Origin: Escallonia rubra
Lineage: Eukaryota > Streptophyta > Magnoliopsida > Escalloniales > Escalloniaceae
Length of the DNA stretch: 64,000 bases
Assembly (NCBI GenBank): GCA_033065855.1
Contig: JAVXUO010002537.1
Span: forward strand, 279,443 to 343,442
Direction: 5' to 3'
Part shown: piece after piece, positions 1-11,817 of the stretch
Numbering within the stretch: position 1 is the stretch's first letter
Layout of the letters: every line of letters starts with the position of its first letter
Program-made: the position numbers and the translations under genes
Notes under the pieces: generated by a model
The model's input: the letters and a program-made list of their open reading frames with translations, nothing else
Told to the model about the DNA's origin: nothing
Databases searched by the model: none

Positions 1-794
1 AGATAAAAAAAACAAAAGAGTTTTTCTACTCAACCGGGTGTGAGTTTTAGACAGCCAAATATGGCCAGCCAAGTGATTTATCTGAATAATATTGGGCCAA
101 GACATTACATGTCAAGAAACTACAAAGGGAAGAATCCTACAATGGCCAAGTATTGATGCGAGCCAAAGATGATTAAGTTGAAAGGCCATCTGATAATCAA
201 TGGCATGCGGTTGGTCAAGAGAAGTTCCCACTTCCATGAGCTTGCCAAGATTTGAACTGAATACAAAAAAGAAGAGTTCAAAGGAAATTTGCCGCCATAA
301 TGCGAAAAGATTTGCAAGTCAAGCAGGCTCATACTGCTCCGTAGGAAATGACCATGTACAAGAGAAGCGAACCATAAAGGTATGGCTGAAAACATACAAC
401 AGAAGCCTAAATAAAATAATGGAACAAATAGTGATTGGAAATCAAGAAAAAGATGCCAAGGTAGTTAGAAAGATTAGGCAGGTGAAAGAGACATCGACTA
501 AGCGATATTAGAAAATTGGAAAGGAGTTAGAAATTGAAGTCTCGACCATAAAGACTAAGTTCAATATTACAGGAAGTGTGAAAACCGCAAAGGTAAGACA
601 ACAGAAGTAAAGAGGAAATTGTTCTACTAGGAACACGAGGTTACGATATATTGTAACATGGTGTTCATCTTACCTCTCACGTTTGAGGCAAAAAAAAGGC
701 AATTTTCAGAGAATGAAGATGATGTAGAGAATGGGGGCCTCATAATCACCAGGGAAACGGGGTCATTTTGACCAGGTCAGATTCGTAAAAAAGT
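1..794 (+). pseudogene. Ty3/gypsy gag / pre-protease remnant
   Basis: This stretch lies directly upstream of the protease of the same element and reads as a degenerate, Lys/Glu-rich coding region with many stops and frame changes. Around 650-770 a recognisable piece leads into the protease (LPLTFEAKK, then ENEDDVENGGLIIT). The element is cut by the left window edge, so the gag start, primer binding site and 5' LTR are not visible. Assignment to gag rests mainly on position. Confidence 0.5.
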
Positions 795-1140
795 AGATAT
801 TTTAAGCCTCTGTTCATTTCAACATGGATGGCTAGCCAGTGACAGGGTTTTGGTCGATAATTGTGCTGCAGTAAACATTCTGTTGAGAAAGTTATGTAAG
901 GATGAGAAATACTTGGTCGCACGTGAGATTATGGTATGAAACTTTGCTGGAGCAGTTTCTAAACCAAAAGGTGTGGTTCCAATAGAGTTGACAATTGGAA
1001 ATAAAATGAACATACCACCCTTTTTTGTGATCGATTCCTCATCTAGTTTTAATGCCTTACTCGATAGGGATTGGATCCATATCAATGGTTGTATACCGTC
1101 CTCTCTCAATCAGGTGTTAATGTTCTGGAGAGAATAACAA
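795..1140 (+). pseudogene. Ty3/gypsy aspartic protease (decayed)
   Basis: The aspartic protease would cut the gag-pol polyprotein. The active-site region reads VDNCAAVNIL near 850-880, where the family has D-[ST/N]-G-A, so the catalytic glycine is replaced by cysteine. A later segment reads PPFFVIDSSSSFNALLDRDW (about 1,015-1,075), the usual second conserved block (ALLGRDWI). Several stops break the frame, so no working enzyme is expected. It continues into the RT region downstream. Confidence 0.75.
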
Positions 1141-1619
1141 AATGGAAAAAAGGTGGCAGAATTGGTTTGGGCAAATGACCAACTATTCTTGGCAAATTCC
1201 AATTGCGTGGAGGCAAAGTTCTATCAGCAGTGAATAGAGTCGTTAACATTGGTTGGTGATGAGATGATGACGTGTGGCCAAAATGTCGAATGGACAAAAT
1301 CTGTAGATGATCACATGCAGATAGAAGATGAGATGGTTGGACCTGGTAGTAGAAGGTCTTGTCCAAGTGTGTGAAGAAGTATTGTTGATGGACAGATACG
1401 ACAAGAAAGAAGTGGACGAGCGACAGGAAGAAAAAGAGCTTCATGTCCATAATCAGGAAATTCAAGAGGACATTGAGAATTAGGAGGTGCAACCGATGAC
1501 GGTTAAAATTATAGATAAGAGTAAATAAGAAAAGATGCAATAATGCTTACCTTTAAAAAGTTGATGGTTTATGCCATGGAGAAAAGTTTAGCAAAATTTT
1601 CTTCTATCAACTAGGCAGA

Positions 1620-2780
1620 ATGTATAGAAGATGATGAAAATGACCAATTAGATGGTATTCAGGTATGGGATTCGAGGCTGGCCCCAAAAAAATTGGATTA
1701 TCTAAACGCGGAGATTCAAGATCCCTTATTACATGTGAACCTAGGGACAGAAGCTGATCCACCATTTTCATTAGTGCTAGATTATCAGAAGAGATGCAAA
1801 AGCAAGTGATTATGCAAAAGCAAATGATTGAATTGGTCAAAAGATATAAGGACTGTTTTGCATGGAGTTATGAGGAAATGCTAGGTTTGGATAGAAAGCT
1901 GGTCGAGCACAGGCTGACAATCAAACAAGGCTTCAAACCTTTCGTACAAGCACTCAGGAAGATGTGAAATAAGGTAACCCTACTGGTGAAAGAGAAAATC
2001 AAGTGGTTGATAAAGGCAAAGTTCATTAGACCTATCAAGTATGTTGAATGGATGTCGAATACAGTCCATGTGTTAAAGAAAAATGGCAAATTAAGAGTCT
2101 ACATCAATTTCAGAAACTTACATACTGCCACCCTTAAAGATTAGTTTGCCATGTCTGTTTTTTATTTATTCTTTGATTCAGTGTCAAAGCATGTAGTCAT
2201 GTCTTTTAGGGATAGAAATGTTGGATATAACAAGATTATTATTAAGAATGATGATGTTTATAAGACTGCATTTAGAAGTCCTGGTGCAATTAGGATATTT
2301 GAATGGATAATTATGCCCTTTGGCCTAAAGAATTCTGGGGCCGCATATCAAAGGGTAATTGACTTGATATTTCATGACATGATTGGTAAGTTTCTATAAG
2401 TATATATTGATGATGTAGCTGTTAAATCAGATGACCATCAAGAACATATAAACATCTAGAAGATGCCTTCATTAGAATGAGGAAACATGGTTTGAAAATG
2501 AACCCTCTAAAATGTGCTTTTGGAGTTTCTGCAGGGAACTTTTTAGGATTTTGGTCCATTAGAGAGGAATTAAAATCGATAGTAACAAACCAAAATCCAT
2601 CATAAATGTTAAACCTCCTTCAAATAAGAAAGAACTTAAGTGTTTCTTGGGCCAAGATAATTTGTTACGCCGATTCATTGCCAATTCTACAAGAAAGACA
2701 GAAGCTTTCCCAACTTTGTTGAGACTAAAAGGGGATTTCAAATATCACTGGGGACAAGAACATCAGCAGGCTTTTCAAGT
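1620..2780 (+). pseudogene. Ty3/gypsy reverse transcriptase (decayed)
   Basis: A linker with VNLGTEADPP (about 1,735) and a CFAWSYEEM-like block (about 1,853-1,880) leads into RT. The palm blocks are clear: KKNGKLRVYINFRNL (about 2,077), IIMPFGLKNSGAAYQR (about 2,309-2,355) and VYIDDVAVKS (about 2,401-2,430), which keeps the catalytic Y-x-DD. FLG and HQQAFQVIKEYL blocks follow at 2,645-2,800. In-frame stops and frameshifts occur throughout. The family is certain; the Tat/Ogre lineage is inferred from the linker and the two RNase H domains downstream. Confidence 0.88.
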
Positions 2781-2829
2781 GATAAAGGAGTATTTGGTTA
2801 AGCCTCCAATCCTAATGCGACGAAGAATC

Positions 2830-3640
2830 GGAAAGCCATTGAAGCTATATTTATATCGGCCGCAGAGTCTTCGCTTAGCAGTTTTCTTTCTCAAGAAAAT
2901 AGTCAGGGCTTTTAGCAAGCAATTTACTATTTCAGTTGAGGTCTAAATGTAACTGAACAAAAGTATTCTACAGTAGAAAACAATGTTTAACTTTATATTC
3001 TACTGCACTTAAGCTTTAGACATTACATGTTGCATTTTGATGCGTTAGTAGTAGCACAGACTGATTTAGTAAAATGCATGCTATCGGGACCAGAGTTACG
3101 AGGTAATATGGGAAAATGGGTGCTAGCTTTGATAGAGTATGGCCTGACTTATATCCCTCAGAAGGCCATTAAAGTATAAGCATTGGCCGATTTCCTAGCC
3201 GATCATCCAAGTGATGACATTGGAAATAAGTGTTACACGTCACAATCGTCCCTTGGAATATGATGTTCGATGGATCAAAAACTAGTAAGAGAGCAGGGGC
3301 TGGGTGGTATTGACACGGGAAATGCTCATCAATTTGCCTTCCAAATTGAGAATGATTGTTCAATAATCAAGCTAAATACGATGCTTTGATTGTCGGCATA
3401 AAAATACTATTGGATATGCATGTGATGACGGTCCAAATATTTGGAAACTCCCAATTGGTTATAAAGTAGCTTACTGGAGAATTTAGATGTTGCACTCCTG
3501 GTCTAGAAATATATATCAGTATTACTTCATATTTGTTAAATAATTTTGATGTGACCATAATGCATGTCTCAAGATTAAATAACGAAGATGCCAACGCTGT
3601 AGCTCAATTGGCCTCAGGGTTGGAAATCATGCATGGAGTT
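2830..3640 (+). pseudogene. Two RNase H domains of Ty3/gypsy pol (RH and archaeal-type aRH)
   Basis: The first domain follows RT: YSTVENN (about 2,965), then GPELRGNMGKWVLALIEYGL and ALADFLADHP (about 3,090-3,215), the usual end of the retroviral-type RNase H. A second RNase H-like domain follows directly: MFDGSKT (about 3,262), an EAx-AL..GI block (3,370-3,420), FGNSQLVIK (about 3,438) and NEDANAVAQLASGL (about 3,580-3,620). A second RNase H between RH and integrase is known from the Tat lineage of plant Ty3/gypsy elements. Both copies are broken by stops. Confidence 0.7.
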
Positions 3641-3829
3641 AGTGAATAGTTGGTAAAAGTATCTAACAATTCACCATCAATTGGTGAAAGATACAAACAA
3701 GTGGAAATGGTTAACCCAGTCGATTTAGCTCAGAACGATTGGCGAACTCCAATCATTCAGTTTTTACAAAATCAATAATTGAAAGTGGAGAAGAAAATTA
3801 ATTTACAAGCATTCAAATAGTTTATAGTA

Positions 3830-5030
3830 AATGGCAACTTGTTTAAAAGAACACCACAAGGATTGGCCTTAAGCTGTTTAGAAAAACACGAAGCCATGCA
3901 TGTGATGGCTAAAGTGCATGAAGGTACTTGTGGTGCTCATCAAGTGGGCGTGAAGATGAGATGGTTGATTAGACAACATGGTCATTATTGTCCTACCATA
4001 ATGAAGGATTGCATCAAATGTGGATAAGGATGTCAGGCTAAAACAAGGGGCAGTTCATCGAGCACCTTGTATAGATATGCAATCTATAGTCAAACCACGG
4101 CCTTCCGTGGCTGGGATATGGACCTGATACGTCAAATACATCTTCACTTGGCTAAGAAACATGGCTTTATTACTATAGCGACTGATTATTTTACTAAATA
4201 GACCGAATCCAAGCCAATGAAGACAGTCAATCAAGGTTTTGTCATCACATTTATCAAGGAAAACATAATCCATCGATTTGGATTGCCTCAAACTATGATA
4301 GCTGATAAGGGTACACTTTTTACTGGGGGCAAATTCAAGCAAATACTTGAATTTGCCAAGGAATACAAATTCAAAATTTTAAACTCTATTCCATATTATG
4401 CCCAAGCTAATGGATAGGCTAAGGCCACAAACAAGTCGATAAAGAATATCATAGAGAGGGTAATTGAAGATACTCTAGTGATTGGCATCGACTACTATCA
4501 AAGGTACTATGGGCATTTATGACTTCCCCAAAACCTAGTACAGGGGTGACTCCATATGCTTTAACATTTGGGCATGATCTTGTACTGCCGATGGAGATAA
4601 TAGTCAACTCATTTAGAGTGGCTATGCAAAATAATCTCCATGTGGCTGAATTTAATGAAGCCATGGCAATTGAGTTGGAAGATCTAGATGACCATCTATT
4701 GGACGCTATAGACAGAATGCATGCGCAAAAAATGAAGGTAACCAGATCTTAAAATAAAAGGGTTTAGCTATGTCTTTTAAGGAAGGGATTTAGTTTGGAA
4801 AATCATTCTTCCAATAGGGACCAAAGACCCAAAATTTGGAAAGTGGTCCCCAAATTTGGGAAGGACCTTTCTAAGTACATAAAGTGCTCAAAGGAGGAAC
4901 ATACTGGCTGAAGTCTTTAGAGGGGCAATCACATGCCAAACCTGTTAATGCCAAATACCTAAAGAAATATTTCCCTTCCATGTGGGAAGAAGTTGAACCG
5001 ATTGATAAAGAAAAATTGCATTAGCCTGTT
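3830..5030 (+). pseudogene. Ty3/gypsy integrase and polyprotein tail (decayed)
   Basis: The zinc-binding part is visible: HEGTCGAHQ, then KMRWLIRQHGHYCPT and CIKCG (about 3,915-4,025), an HHCC arrangement. The catalytic core shows ATDYFTK (about 4,180), IHRFGLPQTMIADKG (about 4,270-4,310) and the end of the core at 4,380-4,450. A tail follows: DLVW-like, GKW-like, then HAKPVNAKYLKKYFPSMWEE (about 4,930-4,990), the usual polyprotein C-terminus. Stops disrupt it. It ends about 130 bases before the stop of the antisense PMD gene. Confidence 0.85.
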
Positions 5031-5161
5031 AAAGGCTACATTACTCAACACATAACGAAGGCCAAAGTGTTACAGCATTCAAACATTGGTCAAACTAAGA
5101 ACATAATTCAGTTAATCAAAATTGTTCTTGGAAAGAAAGATATAGACAGTATGTGGCAGTT

Positions 5162-6413
5162 CTAAATTGATTCAGACATCAAAGGCAATTTCCACTGTGA
5201 CTCAGCCTTAGAGATGATCTGATCGGCAATGGCAAGTTGAGAGTTGGTTCTTGCACGATTTCTCAATGGTTCCTCCTAAGCATTATCCCATTCAAGTGCC
5301 TCTTTATACACATCACTTTTTCGCTGGACTAAACCTTGTTCTTTCTCCTTCGTCTCAGCCATCTTTGTCTCTAGTTCCTTCATTTCAGCTGCTACTTGCA
5401 GAATATCTTTTGAAAGCTGCAGACTAGTAAGATCTTTTTCTTGTATCCTTGCATTCAAGACATCGATGTCCTTTACTCTTGTTCTGCTTGTCTTGATATC
5501 CATTCCTTGCCTCCAAGAAGAAGACATAAGCAGAACTTGCAGTTTCAGAATGGTTATCAGTTCCGCTTGCGCGCTGCACAGAGCAAATGTATTCTCTGAT
5601 AAAGTATTTATCAGGTCATTCAACTTTGACATCGCATCATTGTTGTCCATTCGAGAGAGCATGGCTGAGTAAACTTCTGAAAATAGTCAACACAGCGACT
5701 GCATCAATACTTTTGCTAGAGGTTGAGGCTTCTGTGGAAGGCCAAGTATAGGTGCTAATTGCTGCCTGAAGTTGTTGAAACTTGTGATTTATATTGTCAG
5801 CAACCGGCGCAACCACAGGATCGGTTGGTTCATTCATTATAGGCACATGATCAGTTCGGCACAGGTACATGATCAGCTGGTTCATTCACGACAGGGACAA
5901 TTGGTGCTTGATCCATTGTTCGAGCAGTCATTGTTGGACTTGTATCAGAGTTACTGTTTGAGAAAGTTTAATTTTTGGTAGTGAGTGAACCTCAGAAGTA
6001 GGAGGGGTGCTCAGCTGAGCACTCTCCGATTGATGAGAGTGGAAATCACTAGAGTCTTCTTTATCCTGAACATCCCAAGATGTATCCTTGGCCTCTAAGA
6101 AGGGGAAACGAGGTATAAGCCATTGGGGGTTGAAAAATGCAATACAAACACAACTAGACCACTGAACAAATATTCACCTTTTGAGAATATGTGGGGATTG
6201 ATGAGCTAAGATAGTCGAAGGACCCTCACCAAAAGGCGGTTCTGCACCAATACATTTATCCACAAAAGAATCGATAAAATCATCGTCACATAAAGTTGTT
6301 GCCTTTTCTTTGCTCATGATGTCTGTTGCTTTTTGGCTCAAATCAATGGTCATGCCACCTAAATTTTAAGAGGGGATTGAAGGTTATGAAGATGTTGATG
6401 AACGGTCAATAAA
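5162..6413 (-). pseudogene. C-terminal part of antisense PMD gene (coiled coil)
   Basis: Reading leftwards on the minus strand, this is the downstream part of a plant mobile domain gene. It starts with an exon (6,408 to about 6,183; DDDFIDSFVDKCIGAEPPFG) that ends at a plausible donor (AAAAG|GTGAAT, near 6,181). A Pro/Val/Asn-rich stretch with NEP and DHVP repeats lies at about 5,790-6,090. A long coiled-coil block follows at 5,276-5,660 (heptad-like, ending in KELETKMAETKEKEQG). The frame ends at the TAG at 5,162-5,164 after one internal stop. A frame change or splice occurs near 5,676. The gene faces the gypsy pol tail-to-tail. A Del-like element splits it at 6,413/14,618. Confidence 0.6.
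6409..6413. repeat. Left target-site duplication ATAAA
   Basis: The five bases ATAAA directly precede the TG of the 5' LTR at 6,414 and recur directly after the CA of the 3' LTR at 14,618-14,622. Five-base duplications are normal for Ty3/gypsy integration. The pair fixes both ends of the element and shows that the two flanking PMD gene halves were once contiguous. Confidence 0.9.
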
Positions 6414-9400
6414 TGTAGTATCACGCACTTTTCGAGCTATTTAAAATAACTATCTGTGACCTGAAAATAAACGAGTAATAATTTTGAGTAATGCTCGGGG
6501 ATTAGTAGAGAATGGAAGCTTAAAATGATTTTGGGGTTAAAATGTAATTTTGAAAAGTTTTAGGGTCATTTAGTAATTTTGGAAACTTTGGGGGCTATTT
6601 TGCAAATTATGAAAAATGGCAAGTATGTGTCAAGTTTTGGGAAAATTAGTCATAATGCAATGCCACCTCCTACTTTTAGAAAGGGTGACTAATGATATTT
6701 GATTATAAATTAATGATTATTTAATTCTTTAGGAAATTAAATAAAAGAAAAGAAAAATTAAAAAAAGAAGAAACATAACAGAGAAAGAAAAACGGAGCAC
6801 AAAGAGCTCGCGGGGAAAAACAGAGGGAGAAAGGGAAATAATTGGTGCATATTTTCTCCCTTTAATCCGTTTAATTTCAATGTGTTTGAGTTAAATTTCG
6901 GAGGTTTGTGTTCGGGTGTATAGGGGGTCCATTCAGGCGTAGGGAATGCACATTGCTGCTACGGCAGCAGTGGTGCTGTGATTGTGTGTGGGTTTTAGTG
7001 GGGCAAGAGTGTGTAAGAGAGAGAGAGAGAGAGTGAGTGTGTGTGTGTGTGTGTTTGTGTGTAGGGGTAGCAGGTAGGTCTTAGTATGTTTTCAATTTGT
7101 GTAACTGTGGGACTTATGTGTGCTTTGTTGTACGTGTATGTGTGTGTTTGGGTATACGAGGGGTTTCGGGTGTAGGGTGACGGGGGCTAATTGTGTGTGT
7201 ATATGTGCATGCTATGTGGTGTAGTGTTTGTTCAGTGTGTAGGGGTAAGGGGAGAGTGCAGTGTGGGTGTACAGTGTGTGCCTTGTGTGTGTTGCTTTGT
7301 ATGTGTCCGCACGCGCACGTGTGTGTGTTTGCGTGGGTGAGTATATGTTAATTGTGTGACTTATGTATGTATTTCAAATGTTTTAGTGTGTGTATTGGTG
7401 GTGAATATGTGTGTGTGTGTGTGTGTGTGTTTGTGAGAGAGAGAGAGAATTGGGTGTCCGTGTGCTTCAACAGAGAAGGGGGGGAAATGAAGAAGAAGGG
7501 ATTGTGTGTGGGGGAAGGAGATAGAGTGTGTGTGTTTTGGATTTGAGCAGTACTTGTAAATGTCACTAAAAGGGCTAGGGTTTAGGCAGTGTATTGAGCA
7601 AATTTTTAAAAATAGTTCAGATACTATTTTGGTCAAGTACCAAAAAAGGACCCCAATGTTTTTAAGAGACGTACGGTGTGGAAAATTTTGGGAATTTTCT
7701 GTGTCCACAAAAGACGCTAAATTAGGTATCGATGAAAAAGCATTCTCGATCTATTTAACATAGTAAATCAATTTATTTTAATCTAAAAAGTTTAGGAAGA
7801 CCTTATACTACTAAAAAGTTTTAGTATCTAAAAATTTGTGCCATTCTAAGGTCGATAGCTATTTTTAGTAGAACCGGCTTCTGATCGCTCGATGCAAGCA
7901 CCGGTTTGGGATTTTTGAGCGAATTTTTTTCTGAGACAGTTTTTTAGCCCAAAAATGAGTTCGAGATGCTTAAAATAGTGTTTTAAAGTGTTTTTTGAGA
8001 TTTTTCAGGTACGGGAATCACTATGGGGTGTTTTGATAATTTGTCACCCATAAGGGGTATTTTGATAATTTTACCTATAAAAGATATTTTGGATAAATTC
8101 ACATACAGTAGGGATATTTTAGTGATTTATTTACGGGAAAGCTGTTTTGGTGATGTAAGTATGAGAGGGGTGGTTTTGGTAATTTTGCACAAAAGATGCA
8201 TTTTGGTAATTTTACCTACCCGGTGAGGGGGTCCATTTAAGGAGCCTGCGTGAGTCAGTATTGAGTTTATAATATCGTAGTCTATATTCTGACCATTTAA
8301 TTATTTCATCTAGGTTAACGTAAAAGACTTTCTGGTTAGGATAATTTAGCTTCAGATCTAGGTAAGGGTTTTTATCTGAATCCTGGGTAAGGATTTCGAT
8401 ATGAACCCTTATTTCGATAACTTGTGTTCATAAGTATTCTTTTGATTTGCTTATGGCCATTGTTGAACAATGACATAGGCATTGATATCAGCATGTTATT
8501 GCCAAGGAAACCCCACCATTAAACCTGAATCAGTTATTTAGAGATCTTATCAATGCTTGCCTGTTATCGCATGCTGAGAAAATTCGATAACTGTATGCAT
8601 TCTTTCTTTTGAATGGTTGTGCCTAAATTCGATAATTATTCGTATTTGTTTTTGCTATTTGTTTGTGGCTATTTTTGAGTTCTAAATGATGAATTGTTAT
8701 CCGTATGTTTGATTGTCATTGAAAACCTAATTGATATCGGTTACTGAATTCATGTTAATGCTCAATTTTACTGCATGTCAACCATTGAATTTCTTGTTGA
8801 TTCTATGATTGTTGTCTTTTTTATTGACCTGGGGGTCTGTTCTGAGGGAGGCGTTATAAGGAAGGTCTGTTCCGGCGTCCTACGGGAAACACAGGCTAGT
8901 CCCTTGATCGATGGAAGGGGCTAATTATCGTACATCATGCATGTGTACACTTTATGTGCATTGCCTGAATGGCGTTGCCTCTACCCAGGATCAAAATAAT
9001 CTAAAATTGTTTACATTGTATCTTACAATGAATGTTATGAAAAATAATTGGAAATGAATACCTTTATATCTGATTGAATGGGATTGAGTTGAAACTCTTC
9101 CCCATATTGTGATCGAACTATTTGTGATTATCTGAAACCTTGTCCATATTGTCTTTGAAATATCTGTGTTAGTTTTAAAAACCTTTGGAAAATCAGCATT
9201 GCACTTTAAAATGATGGCTTTTAAAAATGATCTTCAAATGATTGTTTTGGTGTCTATTTATGATTGTTTATTGTCATTTTAAAAAATCATCATTATGTTT
9301 GAAAATAATGGTTTCAAAAATGATCTTCAAATGATCGTTTTGATGTCTTTGAAAATGATCTTCAAATGATCGTTTTGGTATCCATTTATGATTGTTAATG

Positions 9401-9940
9401 TTTGTTTTGGTATCTATTTGTGATTGTTTTGGTATCTATTTATGATTTATTTAGAAATCATCAAACTGTTTATAATTGTCTGAAATATTTTGAAAAATTA
9501 TCATCTAATGGACTCTAGAGTCGTTTGTAATTCCTTCGGTTGTTCCTTGAACGACCTTATTGAGCTCTCAAAAGTTAACCCTTTGTTTGATTCCCTTCTG
9601 CAGGTAATGATTAGCTGCAGAATGCTCGGAATGAGTTTAGAGTCTGCATGATAATCCGGAGTGCCCACCAATATTTTTGGGTCAGTTCAGGTAGTTGCTT
9701 TGTAAAGAACCTAAGTTTGAGTTTTGGAAGTTAAGTTGTAAAACTAGTTGTGGTTGAAGTTTTTCTTAGACTGTGTATCTTGAATAATTTGACTTCGTGT
9801 CCATTTAAAAGCTTTGTATATTTTGGAAGTTGTGATTGAGTTAAGATTATTTCTATCAGTGAATAGGGTCTGATGTGGTGTGGTAGGTTAACATTCTGGG
9901 AGTTTGGGGCGACGGAGCTCTGAATTCCTGGGTCGTTACA
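6414..9940 (+). repeat. 5' LTR of Del-like element 1
   Basis: The LTR starts TGTAGTATCA and ends GGTCGTTACA, followed by the primer binding site. It matches the 3' LTR (13,546-14,617) at both ends but is 2.4 kb longer. It holds GT- and GA-rich microsatellites (7,000-7,560) and runs such as TTTGGTAATTTTACC (8,020-8,230), which recur in the other Del-like LTRs of the window. The length of about 3.5 kb fits Del/Tekay-type chromovirus LTRs. Confidence 0.88.
7015..7540. repeat. GA/GT microsatellites inside the Del LTR
   Basis: Runs of (GA)n followed by (GT)n lie at 7,018-7,052 and again at 7,408-7,448, in a G/T-rich stretch covering the whole interval. Related GT-rich stretches sit at the same relative place in the other Del-like LTRs (23,940-24,190, 60,280-60,900 and, reversed, 30,230-30,440). 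Open frames across it are low-complexity artefacts. Confidence 0.9.
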
Positions 9941-9942
9941 GT

Positions 9943-9954
9943 TCGTATCAGAGC
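9943..9954 (+). other. Primer binding site, element 1
   Basis: TCGTATCAGAGC follows two bases after the 5' LTR end. It differs by one base from TGGTATCAGAGC, the usual site for the 3' end of initiator tRNA-Met in plant LTR elements. Minus-strand DNA synthesis would start here. Confidence 0.8.
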
Positions 9955-10155
9955 AGTTCGGTCTTGTGGTATTAAGAGCTTAGGTATATTGTTCTGTAGA
10001 CACGGAACCATAGGGTATAGGTAACGCAATTCTGTAGAATCATAGAGTTAAGAGTAGGGTAGGACAATGGTAGAGTTAAGAAGTTTGCCTTCTGTAATTA
10101 TAATGTTCTTTAGACACATGTTGGTACAACTTTGATAACCGTTCATTGTATTAGT

Positions 10156-11340
10156 ATGGCTCGCACTCATAGCACTGACAATGGAGAAAGTACGGAGGGC
10201 CAGGAGGTCTCCGGTAGAGAGGTACCTCGACGTAATAGGGAGGAATAACAGAATTCAGAACCGATGGTTGCGGTTCACTATGAACCATATTTTTACCTTG
10301 ATGACACAGAATCTGGCTAACCAATAGCAAGGAGTACAGAATCATGTTCAACCACAACCATGACCTCAAGATGATAGTACCTAGGGTAAATTACAAACAA
10401 AATGCGACTAGCTTTTAGGGGTCATTGGACCATATGGAGTAGAGAATTGGATCAACTAAATTGAGAAAATTTTTAGAGCCATTCACTTTAGTAAGAGACA
10501 AAAGGTTGAATTTTCTATCTATAAACTGAGAGGTGATGCCGAACATTGGTTAAAAATGGTAGAGAAGAGTTTGATTCGTCAACAGTTTGATGAGATGACT
10601 TGGGAACAATTCAAGGAATTCTTCTTCAACTGACATTTTTGACGAGTTATTGTGAACAGATGTTGAGAGAATTTGCCAATATGACACAAGCAGATCAAGA
10701 ATGGGTAGATGAATTTGAAATGAGTTTTTTACGCCTCGTCAGATTTGCAGTAAGGATGTTGCCAACAGGAAAAGATAGATGCTGGAAGTTTGAGTGGGGC
10801 GTTAGGCCTAAATTGAAAGATAGAGTGATCTCTGCTTAATTGACGAGCTATATGGAATGCGTATACTTGGCATGCGCTTTGGAGTAATCTATGGTCGACA
10901 GCAGAAAGAGGTACAAGGGGCTGACAAATGTCAACAATTTTTAGTGCCAGCACAGCAAGGTGCCCAAGGCCTAAGGATGAGGCAGAGGCACAGATTTAGG
11001 CCCGCTTCAGCTTAGGGATTTAGACCTGGGCAGAGTTCTAGAGTCAACCTGGGCAAAGTATGGGATTCAGAAGAGTGTAGAGCGTAGGAGCCAGATCTAC
11101 CCAGAGTACTCAATTTGATTGATCGCAGAATTCTTGAGTTCGACCTACACAAAGTCCTAGTCAGGGTGGTGGGTCAGCTTTTCCAGCCACCTCATGTATC
11201 ATGTGTGGGAGGTATCATGGTGGTAAGTCATGCTATAGAGTTACCGGAGGATGCTTTAGGTGTGGCAGTGTGGAGCATCAGGTTTGAGACTGTTCATTTA
11301 CTAGAAATAATCTATCAATTTTTTGTCTCGTACCTATAGC
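10156..11340 (+). pseudogene. Degenerate gag of Del-like element 1
   Basis: The frame starts at an ATG at 10,156 (MARTHSTDNGE), after an untranslated leader. The capsid-like core has ENWI (about 10,441), then FSIYKLRGDAEHWLK and RQQFDEMTWEQFKEFFFN (about 10,508-10,632), the conserved core of chromovirus gag. A zinc knuckle follows near 11,248-11,293 (CFRC-GSVE-H-QV*DC, a CX2CX4HX4C pattern) with a stop inside it. Many further stops and shifts make it non-coding. Element 2 (25,727-27,090) repeats the same gag. Confidence 0.8.
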
Positions 11341-11459
11341 TAGTGCATCAACAAGCAATATTCCTTGCTAGGAAAGAGGATCAAGCCCGCATGGCTAGAC
11401 TTAGTGGACTCAGTTTCAGCAGGTGCAAAGGCCCATAACATCAATCTGTCTTTATTCTA

Positions 11460-11817
11460 TGTCAACTCAGGATGTCACAGCATGTAATGGTGTGGTGCCA
11501 GGTACACTACACGTTAACCCATTAGATGCTCGTATATTTTTTGATTCTAAAGTGTCATATTCCTTTGTATCCCTTACTTTTACATGGTGATTGAGGGTGA
11601 AAATCTATCTCTTAGAGGCTAAACTTGTGATAGGCACTCCATTGAGAGAATCTTTGACTGTTTCTACCGTTATCTATGACTATGTTTTCCATGTTAGGGA
11701 TAGAGATCTTCTTGTGGATCTCATCCCATCTACTATTATATACTTTGATATCATACAAGGCAGGGATTGGTTATCCTCTAATCATGTGTCCGTGGATCGT
11801 CATGGAAAACCTTAGTA
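11460..11817 (+). pseudogene. Degenerate aspartic protease of Del-like element 1
   Basis: The segment NPLDARIFFDSKVSYSFVS (about 11,518-11,575) is the active-site block; the family has DSGA where DSKV is seen here. VIGTPLRESLTV and LLVDLIPSTIIYFDIIQGRDW (11,630-11,775) match the flap and the second conserved block (FDVILGMDWL in the family). The frame ends at 11,815. RT would normally follow, but the sequence turns non-coding instead, within 20 bases of the later duplication breakpoint at 11,798. Confidence 0.78.

Noticed and set aside
7348-7708. Open frames of 64-115 residues on both strands
   Set aside because: They cross GT/GA microsatellites of the LTR; His/Thr or Cys/Val periodicity is a repeat artefact.
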